64,000 bases of DNA from Sequoia sempervirens (lineage: Eukaryota > Streptophyta > Pinopsida > Cupressales > Cupressaceae). Made by a program: the position numbers and the translations under genes. Below, piece by piece: positions 25,388 through 37,225 of the stretch. The notes under the pieces are model-generated. The model saw only the letters and a program-made list of their open reading frames with translations. It did no database searches and was not told the DNA's origin. The first letter of the stretch is position 1, and every line of letters starts with the position of its first letter. The stretch covers positions 17,976,162-18,040,161 of the forward strand of contig VDFB02000001.1 of NCBI GenBank assembly GCA_007258455.2. The letters run 5' to 3'.

Positions 25388-25574
25388 GAGTAATGAGAGA
25401 CTACGAGAGTTCTATTGTCAGGCTACCACAAAGATAATTTCTGCATCCATCGGTGAGGAGGATATGGACCCTAATTACGTGCCCCTACCGATCATGGAGG
25501 AGGATCTAGAGTCACTTATACCTTTAACAAGGCTACATGTAGCATATGAGAGCGTGAGGAGGAAAATATTTTAA

Positions 25575-26296
25575 GTCAAGACCATAGGATATTCGTCCTA
25601 GACTCTAGCAGAGGTGGAGGGACTACATGCATAGATATCATAGCTATGGGCAGAGAGTAGTCAAATAGTAAAGGAGCATCTTATGGCTCTTGGGTGAGTA
25701 CAAGGTCTAGAGTATGCACTCAGAGTAAACAAATTGTGATCACAATCACACATGACCATCTCATGATGTCTGAGGACCGAATCACGAGCACTAAATCCCA
25801 AGGGGTCTAGTTCTCATACACCTTGGTGATTTTGTATATTATGATGAGACATGTACATAAAAATTTGGATATGTACATATATCATGGTTTGCAATGTGTT
25901 TTAATTTGTTTGAATGTTAAATTGCAATATGATTAATTAAATAACTTGTAAAAGTATTTAATTAATAGCTACATGATTTAACATAATTGATGTCACTTAA
26001 TGTAAAACATATTTTAGTTTCACCTTAGATACAACATTGTTATTTTTAATGGAAGGTATGTTAAATTAGATACACCTATAATTCATATAAGGATCAAACC
26101 TAACATAACATGGGGGTGAATAGTATTAAACCTAAAGTAATTATAAAAGGAACTTAAAAAATTACCCTAGTGTTCAATAAAAACATATGATTAGTTGTCG
26201 AGAACGAAGCAATGTGCAAGTATTTAGAATGGAACCAAATAACTTTAGACAACATGACTTTTTTATTCATACTATTCAAATAGACTAGAGGTAATA
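25575..26296. other. No gene seen between PMD end and integrase end
   Basis: AT-rich sequence without a supported reading frame on either strand. It belongs to the 3' region of the gypsy element. Confidence 0.5.
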
Positions 26297-26518
26297 TCAA
26301 CACAGATGTGTGACATTAATAGGTTCCTTAAGGGGTGTTCCATGGAGCTCAGTTAATACATAATCACCAGACCCATAACTAGTATCGATTATGTAAGGTC
26401 CCAACCAATTAGGATTAAATTTATCTTTGTCTTCATGGTCAGCGTGAGTATTACATTGATTCTCATTAAGAATGAAATGGGTATGTGCAGGATCATCATG
26501 GGAAAAACAAGCCCTCAA
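26297..26518 (-). pseudogene. Integrase C-terminal end, gypsy element
   Basis: The minus strand encodes KFNPNWLGPYIIDTSYGSGDY followed by LHGTPLKEPINVTHL. This matches the conserved end of plant gypsy integrases (PNWLGPY..., then PINA..LK.FY). No chromodomain follows. It is separated from the integrase core by about 0.8 kb (26519-27309) of AT-rich sequence in which I recognise nothing, either an insertion or heavily decayed linker. Confidence 0.75.
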
Positions 26519-27309
26519 GTGGCGAAAAATTCATAAAAATCAGAGTTAGGAAACTTAATGTAAATATTTGATTAAGTTATCTATATTATTTCAAAAATAT
26601 GTAAGAATAGAATTTGTAGAAAATTGAATGTAGTTTCTAAACTGCTAGGTTTATTTTTATCTTTTATATTTATTTGGTGAAAATTTGAAATTTCAATGCA
26701 ATAGTACTTAAATTTTAGGGAAAAAATAAGTAGGTGTATGTTTGGCCACCCTAACCACAATAAAATGATAATATTGTTTTATAAGATTTTAGATATAAGT
26801 AGAGGACTCATGTTCAGATGTGATGCATATTTTTTTGTATTTTTTTTCAAATTAAATAATTAATTATGAATTTTTTATTATAAGTTTTAAAACATATAAA
26901 AACTTGTATGTCTAACCACCTTATCTTAGTCAAAAATTCATGAAATTCTTTTTTTTTTTTAATCATGTAGTATGTGATGCATGTTTCAAATTTAAAAAAT
27001 GTGGTAGTGTTTGAAACCTATAGATGTTTTTCAATCAGCCTATCAATGAGAACTTTAGTCATAATTCAAATAGAAAATGAATAATAATTATTTATTAAAT
27101 TCAAGGTAAAGCATAATTTATATTCGTGGAAAGCTGAGAATCTCCTTTCAAAACCCTTTTTTCATCAGTTTTGGGTAATAAAAAATTTGTTAGCCACATA
27201 CCCTACACATACCCATCATATCACCACTATTTGGCCCATCATGATCTTGCACATACCCAAATCACCCTTAAAAAATGTTTGAGGAATGACACATGAGTAT
27301 TATTTTTTT

Positions 27310-28327
27310 GTTATAATTTTTTAATGTAAGCCTGAAGATTCTCAAGAGTTTTCATACACTTTTCATCGAGCATTTCAAGTTGGTGCAATCATTGGTCTTT
27401 ATAAGTGGTATCATCAATAAGGTCTTGAAGAGAAATTTGCAATGGAGGAATTCCTAACTCCAAGGGCATGATCACATAAGTACCATAAACAAGGTTATAG
27501 GGTGTAGTTCCCATGGATAGTCTAACACTTGTTTGATAAGCCCAAAGCGCATAATGTAACTACATATGCCAATCCTTATGATGTTTCTTAACAATTTTCT
27601 TTAGGATTTTTTCAAGAATCTTATTAGTGCTTTCATCTTGTCCATTGGATTGCAAATAGTATGGTGTGGAAAATCGATATTGAATGTTGAATGTTTCAAG
27701 AAATTTATTTACATCATTATTCTTAAATGGGGTTCCATTTTTTGAAACTATTGTAGATGGAAGTCCAAAGTGAGAAATTATGTGTTCCAATATGAAATTA
27801 CAAATTACTTCAACATTTGAAGATCGAAGAGGAATAACTTCCACCCATTTTATGAAGTACTCTATTGCTGTTATGATAAATGTATGTTTGATAGAGGAAG
27901 GTGGTGAAATTTTTCCAATGAGATCCAATCCCCATACTGAAAAAATGGCCAAATAGGAATTTGGGCACAAAGCTCAGAAGTAGGGGCATGAATCAATTTG
28001 TTATGTTCTTGACATTTGTGACATCATTTAACATAAGAAAAGCAATCCTCCATATGCCTCCAATAATATCCCATACAAATAAGTTTTTGTACTAATGATC
28101 GTCCTCCAAAATGATCCCCATAGGCACCAAAATGAATCTGGTCAAGGGCTATAGGAATTTCAGAGTCCCTATGACATCTCAGTAATAGACCATTGAAGGA
28201 TCTTATATAAAACACATCAGCTAGGATTACACATTTGGCTGCTAGTTTGCATAAGCGATTTTGGGTATTTTTTGTTGTGAGTTTGGGAATGGTACCATAT
28301 TTTAAATAATTTTATATTGTGTCATAC
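27310..28327 (-). pseudogene. Integrase zinc-binding domain and catalytic core, gypsy element
   Basis: On the minus strand the order is YLKYGTIPK, then the H2C2 region (HFGAYGDHFGG...CHKC), then the core with DLIGKI, YFIKWVEVIPL, FGLPSTIVSKNGTPFKN and SNGQDESTNKI. The first catalytic Asp (DLIG) and the Glu (DESTNK) are seen; the second Asp, expected in SDNGTPF, is Lys here. After the core, YALWAYQTSVRLSMGTTPY is the usual next block. The integrase would insert cDNA into host DNA, but the changed residue, stops and frameshifts make it inactive. Its start is cut off from RNase H by the 28328-34920 insertion. Confidence 0.88.
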
Positions 28328-29947
28328 TGAACCATAGATTTTTTGCACCAATGCACTTCTCTAGCTCTTCTATGGTTTTTCACCTAAAAGGAGAGAGGTA
28401 GGGCCAAAAATGCTAAGGGGTTCATTCAAATTATGTTATGTATGATGTTATCTAAGCTAAATGAAGTTAACTAAATGCAAGTAAGTGATCTATATGAATG
28501 ATTATGAATGTAAAACTAAGATATAGGTTATGTTGGAAAACACAATATGATATGTAAATAATAAACTAAAAGATGAATAAATGAAAAACACAAAGAGAAA
28601 GGATGAATTAGAGTGCACTTGGGTAAGATTTGAGGAATCTGGAATGGTTTGAATGTTTTCTAAAATTATTGAAAATCAACAGTGGAACACATTTTCCTAG
28701 GCGGCGAATTAGTCCTGGTACTAGTGAAATCTATTACTAACCAAGTTTCTAATTGTCAGGATCTAGAATCTGACAAAATCTATATTTTCAATCTTAAGGT
28801 GGGACTCATTCACCATTGATAGTGAATCAGTCCTCTCCCAAAATTTTGAGAAATCTGGGGACAACTCTGCAACACCAGATCTGGAAATGTCTGCTTGTTA
28901 GGTTGTCAAAGTCAATTATGCGGGAAATGGACAAAAAAACTTCTCCAAGATGGAGATATGATTGATTTGACTTGAATCACCTAGTTGACTTGTTGACCAA
29001 TCTTCAATCATCTAAATTCTTGTTAAATCTGCATACCTAGGTCTACAAACACACATGCAAGAGGGGAAAAATGGTTGAGGGTTAGTAAATAGAGGTTTTC
29101 CTTTGTCAAACCCCACTTTGGTAATCAAACCCTTAATAAAATAATGAAATTTAAGAGAATGATAAAAAAATAACACACAAATGCTCTCAACTTACCAAAC
29201 CCTTGTTGATGAAAATTTGAAGTTGTAGATCAATGGATACTCCACAATGCTTGAATAATACTTGATTTGATATCGTAAGATACCTGAATGCTTGAGTGAA
29301 TAGGTGAATGAGTGAACTTGATGAATTGGGGTTAGAATGGATGTAAAAAAAATTATTTATACATTCTTGTGCCTTAGTAACCCATTAATACCTCATCACA
29401 GGCTAACATCAAGTGATTTTGAATAAAAACTTGAAAGAAAATTTTAAAAAAAATGAATTTGGAGCCAAGGGGGATTCATTCACCACCCATGGCAAATGGG
29501 TCCCACCTTGGACCTAAAAATGGGTGTTAGGAATTATCTTGTATTTAATGCTTTTTTCTTGGCTTACATTCAAAAATACACTTAATTAAAGCTTATAAGG
29601 GCATAAAAGGGTAAAATAAAGCATAAGAAAGGTGTAAATAGTGAAGTTATTCCTAGAAAAGCATGAAATCTTATTTCAAGTCTTTACAACACTTCAACAT
29701 AGGACTTGATTAGTGATGAAAAGGTGTTTTTTTAGGTGAATTTCAAATAATAGAGTCTAGAAGAGTGTAGAAATGTTTTACAAAAATTCACAACACCTTC
29801 ACAAGACATCAATATTTGAATTTTAATACATAAATATGCATGTTCAAGCCAAATTACAATATAAAATCAAAGAAAAATAAACCAAACATCATGAAAAAGG
29901 ACCTAAAAGGCCATGAAAATGACAAGGGGCCATTTTTCTATGACACA
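28328..29947 (-). repeat. 3' LTR of element 2
   Basis: 1620 bp. Contains inverted-repeat motifs at 28684-28715, 28801-28833 and 29471-29504, each matched at 33658, 33777 and 34442 in the partner LTR. Confidence 0.88.
28801..28833. repeat. Inverted-repeat motif in the LTR of element 2
   Basis: GGGACTCATTCACCATTG followed by ATAGTGAATCAGTCC; arms ATTCAC and GTGAAT pair inside a GGACT/AGTCC stem. Confidence 0.65.
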
Positions 29948-31240
29948 TTTAGCGCCCACTTTAGTGAGAGGATGAACTTGCTTCAAACTCACACTAAAGT
30001 AGTCATGAACATCGAGAGGAGGGTTCAAATGTACTTACGTTAGTAAGATGGAATAACAATTATCAAGAGGGATGATCAAGCCCCAGGATGAAGATCCCAT
30101 GGCAAACTAAGAACAAGAAGAAAGGAAACACAAGTGTTGAGATGAGAAAATTGGATGAAGCTTTGATCGTTTGTCCAACTAGTTATGGATTAGATATAGG
30201 ATGATTGAGAATGTATACCTAGTCTGAGGTGATAGAACTCATGATAGTGTTTCAGATGAGAAGGCCCAAGTATATTCACTCTGGGGCCATGGAACTTCTG
30301 GTTTTCTATGGGGTGAGAAATCCCAAGGGAGGAGATACATATGCTAGTTGGTATGTACTCACAAACATAAAAGTGGCTATGGGGAAAAATCATGGTACTA
30401 GATGGGCTTCCCACTCAACCATATCAAAGTTATATCTTTTGATAACTTTAACAAGGTGCCACAAAGGAAAATGTTGATCCGTGCTTCAGAAGAAAAGAAA
30501 AGCTTCATATGCTTAGAACTCATGAACAAAAAGGAAGGTACCACAGGCATGCAAGCTACATTATACAAGGTGGCAAAAATGCAAAATATAAAATGTAAAT
30601 TGTAAAAGATGTAAAGTTCAAAGGAGCCTTGTTAAGTTCATGCAAGGTTAGTCACTTAGGCAACATTGTTTTTAATGTCTCCAAGAGAGGACCAGTCAAA
30701 TAATAGTATATTCACAACTTAGGGCAATGTGTCACATTAGGCCACTAAGAGGAATGCAATATGCTAAGATAGATCACACTTATGAAGGAAATCACACCCA
30801 ATGTCATCCAAAAAGTAACATGCATCATATGAAACAAGTCATCTACACAAGGAACCAAGAATGAAAATTAATTAATGGTAATGTATGCCCCCCAGTTTAA
30901 AGGAATTGCTACACATCTTTATGTGAGAAATTACTTTAAAGTAGTGAAGGAAAGATGGAAAAATAAAATAAGACATGGGAGTGAACTTGGAAGGCCCTAT
31001 ACCAAGTCATATGTTTCAGAGTTAGGCTACGTCATGTACATGAAAAGAAAAAAAAAAGAAAAGGAGGTTGCCCCCCAGAAAATAATACACCAAACACATA
31101 AGGGATCTATGGATTTGGGGTCAGTATGTTTTTTGCTACATTGTTTTGATTCGAAAGAGCTCGAAACTATCATCATTCCCCAAAGCACATAGAACTGGAA
31201 GAATGACACAAAGTGAGCTAAAAAAAAGAAAAATAAAGTC
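29948..31240 (-). other. 3' untranslated region of element 2
   Basis: Starts (plus strand) with GCGCCCACTTTAGTGAGAGG and continues with blocks shared with 8341-9530 of element 1. No reading frame is supported. The repeated conservation in two pol-less elements suggests these sequences are needed in cis, or simply shared ancestry. Confidence 0.55.
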
Positions 31241-31246
31241 TACTTT

Positions 31247-31545
31247 GGGTCAACATGGAAGAGACATTGTGGTCTTGATTCCTTGCATCATCCCCAAAAG
31301 GAAAACTCAAGTGAAAAGAAAATGAAAATGCGAAACAAAAGGAAAAATCTTTTGGGTCAACATGAAGGAGAAATTTTGGTCTCAATGCCTTGTGTCATCC
31401 CCAAAAGGAAACCACAAGAAAAGGATAAAAAAAAAGAACCAATTGGGTCAACATGGAAGATACATACATCATCACTATGTTTTGCATCATCCTCAAAAGG
31501 AGAACACAAAAAAAAAAGAGAAAAAGTGAAGATGCACAACACATA
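31247..31545. repeat. Purine-rich tandem repeat, three units of about 90-107 bp
   Basis: Units start with GGGTCAACATG at 31247, 31354 and 31445. Each contains a CATCATCCCCAAAAGGA-like core and ends in an A/G-rich stretch. It sits in the 3' half of element 2. Reading frames crossing it on both strands are by-products of the repetitive composition. Confidence 0.75.
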
Positions 31546-32361
31546 GAAGAATAGAGATACAAATAGAAGAAGTGTGCAATGAGAGGGAAAACATTGAACA
31601 CATGATACAAGGGAACACAATACATACATGAAGGAAAAAGAAGAAAGTAATGTAAATGGAATTCAAACATTAACTTAGTTATTGGTTTCTCAATCTTAAG
31701 AAACTAAGTAGAAAAGGAATAACATAGTTAAGAGACAAAGACAAATGCATGACGAGGACAAGGCTAAAATTTTCTTGCCCCCACAAAGTGTAAAGGAAAG
31801 AATGAGCTGAGGTGAGTGATGGAAAAGGATCAAATGATAGTGAGAATAAAGAATTCTATAACTATGGCATGATGATTGGATTTGGTTTCTTTAAGGTGTG
31901 ATGGGGAAAAAATTGGTATTAGTGAAGTGATACTAATCCAGTATTTCCTTCAATATCTAAAATTATTCTATTTGATGACAATAATGTGATGATATTTAAA
32001 AAATGGTATGCTATAATCTTTAGGATGAATAACCAACCTATTCATAGGTGGTAAAAGTATAAGGCCTTTGTTTAAGAGCAGTTGAAGTCTACTTGCACAT
32101 TCAAGTGGGGGATGTGTAGGAAACTTGATTTTCTTTAATTTGTAAGGTCATTTTCACTTGCTAAACTCTCCTTGTTCATGAATAGAAGGAGGAAGAAGAC
32201 CCATGGGAATCCTAGAATCCTTGTCAATAGAAGGGGGTAATGGTTGTTCACATGGAAGGAGAATGTTCAAGTCAGGAGGAGCATCCAAGATCACTGTACT
32301 AGCATCCCAAAGTCTCCTAAGTTGAAAAGGAGGTCTATCAGGATGAGAAGGATCTTGATAT

Positions 32362-32857
32362 CCTAATTGTGTTGTGTGTGCATTGGTATTCTATTATTCA
32401 AGAAGTTGATGAATGTCATGTGCATATTTTGTGTCACAACCTTGTTTACTAAGGATAGTAAAACCTTTTCCATATGTTTCTTCAAGTTTTATGGAAGTGT
32501 TTGTGAGTTTTGTTTAGAGGAACTAGGTCCACTTGAGGGAGGAACCGTAGGTCCTTCATTGATTTCAGGATGTAAGTATGCTAAGTGATCAGGAGGTGCA
32601 ATAGTAAGGATATCTTGTGATTTCATAGATGGATAGAAGGATACATTAGATTAAAGGTTGTCAAGGCATTCATTTAAGAACTTTTTCATGCTATCATCAT
32701 CTTCTCCAATGATTTCTACATCATGAGGGGGAAAATCATGAGGATTTGAAGGAGCATGGGGAAGCTCAAGGTCATTAGGATCACAACCAAAGGCACAATT
32801 GGACATGTCTACTAAGGATTTTAATGAATTCCAAAACTTATTAAAAGAAAATGTCAT
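32362..32857 (-). pseudogene. Gag-like N-terminal ORF of element 2
   Basis: From ATG 32857 the minus strand reads MTFSFNKFWNSLKSLVDM... and, ignoring two TAA stops, about 165 residues (LAYLHPEINEGPTVPPSSGPS). I do not recognise a domain. Position 445 nt after the LTR end, with a leader hairpin 135-168 nt upstream, matches the gag start of the large gypsy element. The frame ends with TAG; from 32361 down to 31546 nothing further is seen. Confidence 0.45.
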
Positions 32858-32991
32858 GATGAAAGTAAACTAAGATGCAAGAAATAACTTAAAATATAGA
32901 ATATGGAAAGTAAAATAGAAAGCAACTAGAAAAAACTATAATGCAAGAAATGCCCAGAAAATGTTTGAAAATGTTGTGTAAAATGTGTAGA

Positions 32992-33025
32992 GGGACTAAT
33001 TCGCCCAGGGTAGAAAAAGAGTCCC
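32992..33025. repeat. Inverted-repeat motif in the leader of element 2
   Basis: GGGACTAATTCGCCCAGGG then AAGAGTCCC; the right arm is partly decayed. It lies between the LTR end (33302) and the Gag-like start (32857), the same place as 44062-44090 in the large gypsy element. Confidence 0.6.
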
Positions 33026-33301
33026 AGTATGATATTTTTTTGTGTTTTTCATAAATTTTAAAATTATTCTAATGATTTATAGAATGCAATTAAGGATGCA
33101 GAATGCAGTTTTCTAGTTTTTTAAATGATATGCGATTCAAAAATGAACACTAAACAAATTTTTCACTAATGCAATGTGAGAAGTTCTAGAATGCAAAAAC
33201 AAAACAATGTCTTAATTGAATGTTAATGCAAATGTAAACTAGGATACAATAGGTGAATGAAATAAAAAATTCAAAGTGTTCAAAATGTAGGTTCACCAAA
33301 A

Positions 33302-34920
33302 TGAACCATAGATTTTTGGCACCAATGCACTTCTCTAGCTCTTCTAGGTTTTTTCACCTAAAAGGAGAAAGGGAGGGCCAAAAATGCTAAGGGGTTCATT
33401 CAAATTATTCTATGTATGATGTTATCTAAGCTAAATGAAGTGAACTAAATGCAAGTAAGTCATCTATATGAATTATTATGAATGTAAAACTAAGATCTAG
33501 GCTATGTTGGAAAAAACACTATGATATGCAAATAATGAACTAAAAGATGAATAAATGTAAAATAGAAAGAGAAAGGTTGAATCATAGTGCACCTAGGAAA
33601 GATTTCAGGAATATGGAATGGTCTGAATCTTGTCTAAAATTACTGAAAATCAACAGTGGGACTCATTTTCCCAGGGTGGTGAATTAGTCCTACTAGTGGT
33701 GAAATTTTTCGAGAACCAATTTTCTAACTATTGGGATCTAGAATCTGAAAAAAATCTAGATTCTCAGTCTTAAGGTGGGATTCATTCACCATTGGTGATG
33801 AATCAGTCCTCTCCCAAAATTTTGAGAAATCATGACAACTTTGCAACCACAGATCTGGAAATGTCTGCTTGTCGAGTTGTCGCAATCAATTTTGTGAGAA
33901 ATGGATAGAAAACCTTCTCCAAGCTTGAGATATGATTGATTTTATTTGAAGCACCTAGTTGACTTGTTGACCAATCTTGAATCACCTAAATGCTTGTTAA
34001 ATCTACATACCTAGGTATGAAAACACACATGTAAGAGGGGAAAAATGGTTGAGTGTTAGCAAATAGGGGTTTGCCTTGGTCAAATCCCACTTTGGTAATC
34101 AAACCCTTAATAAAATAATGAAATACAAGAGAAAAATAAAAAAATAACATGCAAATACTATCAGCTTACCAAACCCTTGTTGATGAAAATATGAAGTTGT
34201 ATCAATGGATGCTCCATAATGCTTGAATAACACTTGATTTGATGTTGTAAGATGCTTGAATGCTTGAGTGAATAGGTGAATGAGTGAACTTGATGAATGG
34301 GGGTTAGAATGGATGTAAAAACACTTATTTATACATTCTTGTGCCTTAGTAACTTGTCAATACCTCATCACAGGCCAACATCAAGTGCTTTTGACTAAAA
34401 ATATGAAAGGACATTTAAATTTTTTGAATTTGGAGTCAAGGGGGACTCATTCACCACCCATGGTGAATGGGTCCCACCTAGGACCTAAAAAATGGGTGTC
34501 TGGAGTTATCTTGTATTTAATGTTGTTTGTTAGGCTTACATTCAAAAATACACTTATTTAAATCTTATAAGGGTATAAAAGGGTAAAACAACACATTTTA
34601 GAAAGGTGTAAATATTGAGGTTGTTCCTGGAAAAGCATGAAATCTTGTTACAAGTCTTTACAAGACTTCAAAATAGGAGTTAATTAGAGATGAAAAGGTG
34701 ATTTTTAGGTGAATTGCAATGAATAGAGTCTAGAAGAGTGTCAAAATATTTTGCAACACTTCATAACACCTTCACAAGATGTCAATATTTTAATTTTAGT
34801 ACATAAATTTGCATGTTCAAGCCACATTACAATATAAAATCAAATAAAAATAGACCAAAAATCATGAAACAAGACCTAAAAGGCCATGAAAATGACAAGG
34901 GGCCATTTTTCTATGGCACA
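33302..34920 (-). repeat. 5' LTR of element 2
   Basis: 1619 bp. On the minus strand it starts TGTGCCATAG and ends at GGTTCA; the internal sequence begins TTTTGGTGAACCT, a candidate primer site also found next to 44358. Confidence 0.88.
34442..34475. repeat. Inverted-repeat motif, 15-bp arms
   Basis: Arms GGGACTCATTCACCA and TGGTGAATGGGTCCC around a 4-base loop: 14 Watson-Crick pairs and one position that would be G-U in RNA. It is the best-preserved of the TTCACC/GGTGAA subtype. Confidence 0.85.
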
Positions 34921-34930
34921 CATACCATTC

Positions 34931-35710
34931 TCACAAGTCTTCTTGATTTATTAAAATGTCTTCTAATTGGGTATCAATTGGTGGTTGCATGATTGGATGA
35001 ATAATAAAGTTGAATTTTGTTGAAGGATCATGTTGGGATATAAGAGAGGTCGCACTCACCATCGCATTTACATATTGATTGTCTTTTTGTTGGATGTTAT
35101 CAATGGTAAGTGATTCAAACTTCTCTAATAGTTTAATTGCAAGATCCTTGTATTTTGATAATTTTTCATGTTTAGTTTCATATGTCCGAATTATTTTTTT
35201 GATCACTAATTGTGAATCACCAAAGATCTTGATATCTTTAGCACCCATGGTTAAAGTAGCATGAAATCTAACAATTAATGCATCATACTCAACTGTGTTA
35301 TTTGTACATAGGAAATCTAATCGATAGGACAAGGGAGTAGGCTTTCCTTCAAGTGGAATTAATACCACTCCAACACCAGAACTTGTTCTACACCTAGATC
35401 CATCGAAATACAATTCCCATGTTTTAACATCTATGGTCAATACACTATTATCAGGAAAAGAGTAATGATTAGTTGAAGTGAGAGGAGAAGGAGCATCAAT
35501 TAAGTGATCGATTAAGGCTTGTACTTTGATTGCTTTCTGTGAAAAAAAATTAAAGTCAAACTCAGGTAACAACATCACCCAATTAGCTAAGCATCCAAAG
35601 AGATATGTCTTATGAAAAATATACTTAAGGGGATCAAATTTTGTTATGAATTGTATTTCAGCATTGAGTAAATAATGTTGCAAATTACTAGTAGCAAATA
35701 CAAGGGCCAA
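34931..35710 (-). pseudogene. RT connection and RNase H, gypsy element
   Basis: An open 259-residue frame. Residues 1-90 are the end of RT and its connection (FLSQ-like FFSQKAIKVQALIDHL). RNase H starts at WELYFDGSRCRTSSGVGVV, with the Asp of YFDGS, the Glu of NNTVEYDALI and the Asp of FGDSQLV present. The last active-site Asp, expected in a .DALA.. block, is Asn in YVNAMVS. The SS.GVGVVL and TNN.VEYEALI wording is typical of RNase H in plant Tat-like gypsy elements. It is the longest surviving frame in the window. It reads into ILINQEDL just before the element 2 target site. Confidence 0.85.
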
Positions 35711-37159
35711 ACATTGTTTCTCAATTGGTGAGTATCAGGTTTCATAATCAATTGAAGTTCAAATAATGTAATAGACATTATGCTCTTTTCTAGTATCATC
35801 TTGTTGAGCCAACAACACTACAAGAGCATGGGTTGATGTGGCTATATAAAGGACAAATAGTTTGTTTGGAACAGCAAGTTGTACAATAGGTGGAGTTGCA
35901 AGGTATTCATTTAAACTCTCAAAATCCTATTTACAATCCTCATTCCAATCAAAGTGTACATCCTTTTTGTGAATATGTGTGAAGGGTAATGTGAAATCGA
36001 CTAAAGATGTAACGAAATGATGGATAGCTTGAATTCAGCCTTGTAATGTGTGCAATTGAGAAATATTCTTGTGAGGTGGCATGTTAATAATGGTGAGAAT
36101 TTTCTTTATGTCCACCTCGATGCCTCTGTGAGATATGACAAACCCCAAAATTTTCCCACTATCTATGCCAAAGACACACTTTTTCGGATTTAATCACATG
36201 TTATATTTACGTATTCATTCAAAGGATTTTTTAAGGACATTTACATTGTCTTGCCATGTTATGGATTTAGCAAGGATTTCATCAACATAATCTTCTAAGA
36301 TTTTATGTATGTAATCTTGAAATATCAATGTCATTTCTTGTTGATAAGTTGGGCAAACACTCTTTAATCCAAAAGGCATCATGACCCAACAAAACATTCC
36401 CCAAATGGTTGTAAATGTAGCTTTGTATTGATCTTGTGGGTTGATAAAGATTTGATTATAACTAGAAAATTCATGAATGAATGACAACAAAGCATGTCCA
36501 ACAATTGAATCCATGATCATGCCAATATTAGGAAGCAAAAAATTATCTTTTAAAGAAGCTTTATTCAAGTCATGAAAATCTGTGCATATCCTAATACGAT
36601 TATTAGATTTAGCAACTACAACAATGTTTGAGATTCAAGGAGAATAATGAATAGGCCAAATGAAACCTGCATCAAAGATTTTTGCAATCTCTGCTTTAAA
36701 ATGTAAGGCTATGTTAGGGTGCATTTTTCATATCTTTTGGTGAATAGGTTTAGCATTTTCAGCAAGAACAATGTTGTATGTCACAATTTTTTGGTCAACT
36801 CTTGGCATATTAGAATATTTCCAAGCAAAAATTTAAGAAAAATCATGAAGTAAAGTTGCAGTGTCCTCTTGTTTTTCATCATCAAGGCACTTCCCAATTT
36901 TAATAATTTGTTCTTTATTATCTATGTCCATTGGGACATCAATTGTATCTCCTAAGGGGAGTGCATTAGACTTAGGAATTTTAGGACTAGATGGTTCTTC
37001 TATGGTATCACTATCTTTTTGCTTGGTAGTTATCACAACACAAGTAACCTGTTTCATGGGAGTAGTAGAGAATGTGTTATCATAGAATCCTAACATTTGT
37101 TTTAAAGCTTCATCATTTTTAACATATTTCCATGATGGTTGTAAGTTCATATCAAGCAA
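35711..37159 (-). pseudogene. Reverse transcriptase, gypsy element
   Basis: Minus-strand fragments from 37159 to 35711 give the RT in order: NIVLAENAKPIHQK, ICTDFHDLNKASLKDNF, SFIHEFSSYNQI, WGMFCWVMMPFGLKS and HKILEDYVDEILAKS. The catalytic YVDD box reads YVDE. The N-terminal MLDMNLQPSWKYVKN... region (37159-36833) is the protease-RT linker. The RT would copy element RNA into cDNA; the Asp-to-Glu change, stops and frameshifts mean it is dead. The region 35711-36214 is decayed RT thumb/connection. Confidence 0.88.
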
Positions 37160-37225
37160 TTTAGGATATTTTACTTTGAGAGTGTGTTTTGGTTGACATG
37201 TAATAGTGTTGATATTCGATGATGG

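Larger units (their letters stand above)
18021..25574 (+). pseudogene. Plant mobile domain (PMD, MAIN/MAIL-like) gene, antisense inside the gypsy element, split by copy B
   Basis: The plus strand encodes FHLLIREMTITLEDGHPIL at about 18207-18263, matching the FHLP.GEMTITLEDV...L signature of PMD proteins. Upstream in frame are EYLMPPMRYHDAM and a possible start ATGGCTAGGGGGGAG at 18021 (a frameshift lies between). The frame stops at copy B and resumes at 23987 with CLDGPIHDEHMRA, later CCILAHLYYDL, typical of the domain's C-terminal part. An acidic tail (24970-25128) and a further exon-like block (25388-25574) follow. Stops are mostly TGA, fitting CGA or TGG decay. PMD proteins are known in host silencing (MAIN, MAIL1) and in transposons; here it is clearly a dead copy. 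Confidence 0.72.
28328..34920 (-). mobile_element. Pol-less gypsy-type LTR element 2 with perfect target duplication
   Basis: LTRs at 28328-29947 and 33302-34920 (1620 and 1619 bp), both TGAACCATAG...CACA, about 6% different by eye at one end. The target duplication CATAC is identical at 28323-28327 and 34921-34925. It lies between RNase H and integrase of the large gypsy element. Orientation is minus, shown by the purine tract next to 29947 and a primer-site-like TTTTGGTGAACCT next to 33302. The interior has only a short Gag-like start, a tandem repeat and a long 3' region, so movement would depend on another element's pol. Confidence 0.9.

Noticed and set aside
31357..31670. Overlapping minus-strand frames rich in Phe and Cys
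   Set aside because: They are the reverse of the purine-rich tandem repeat; composition explains them.
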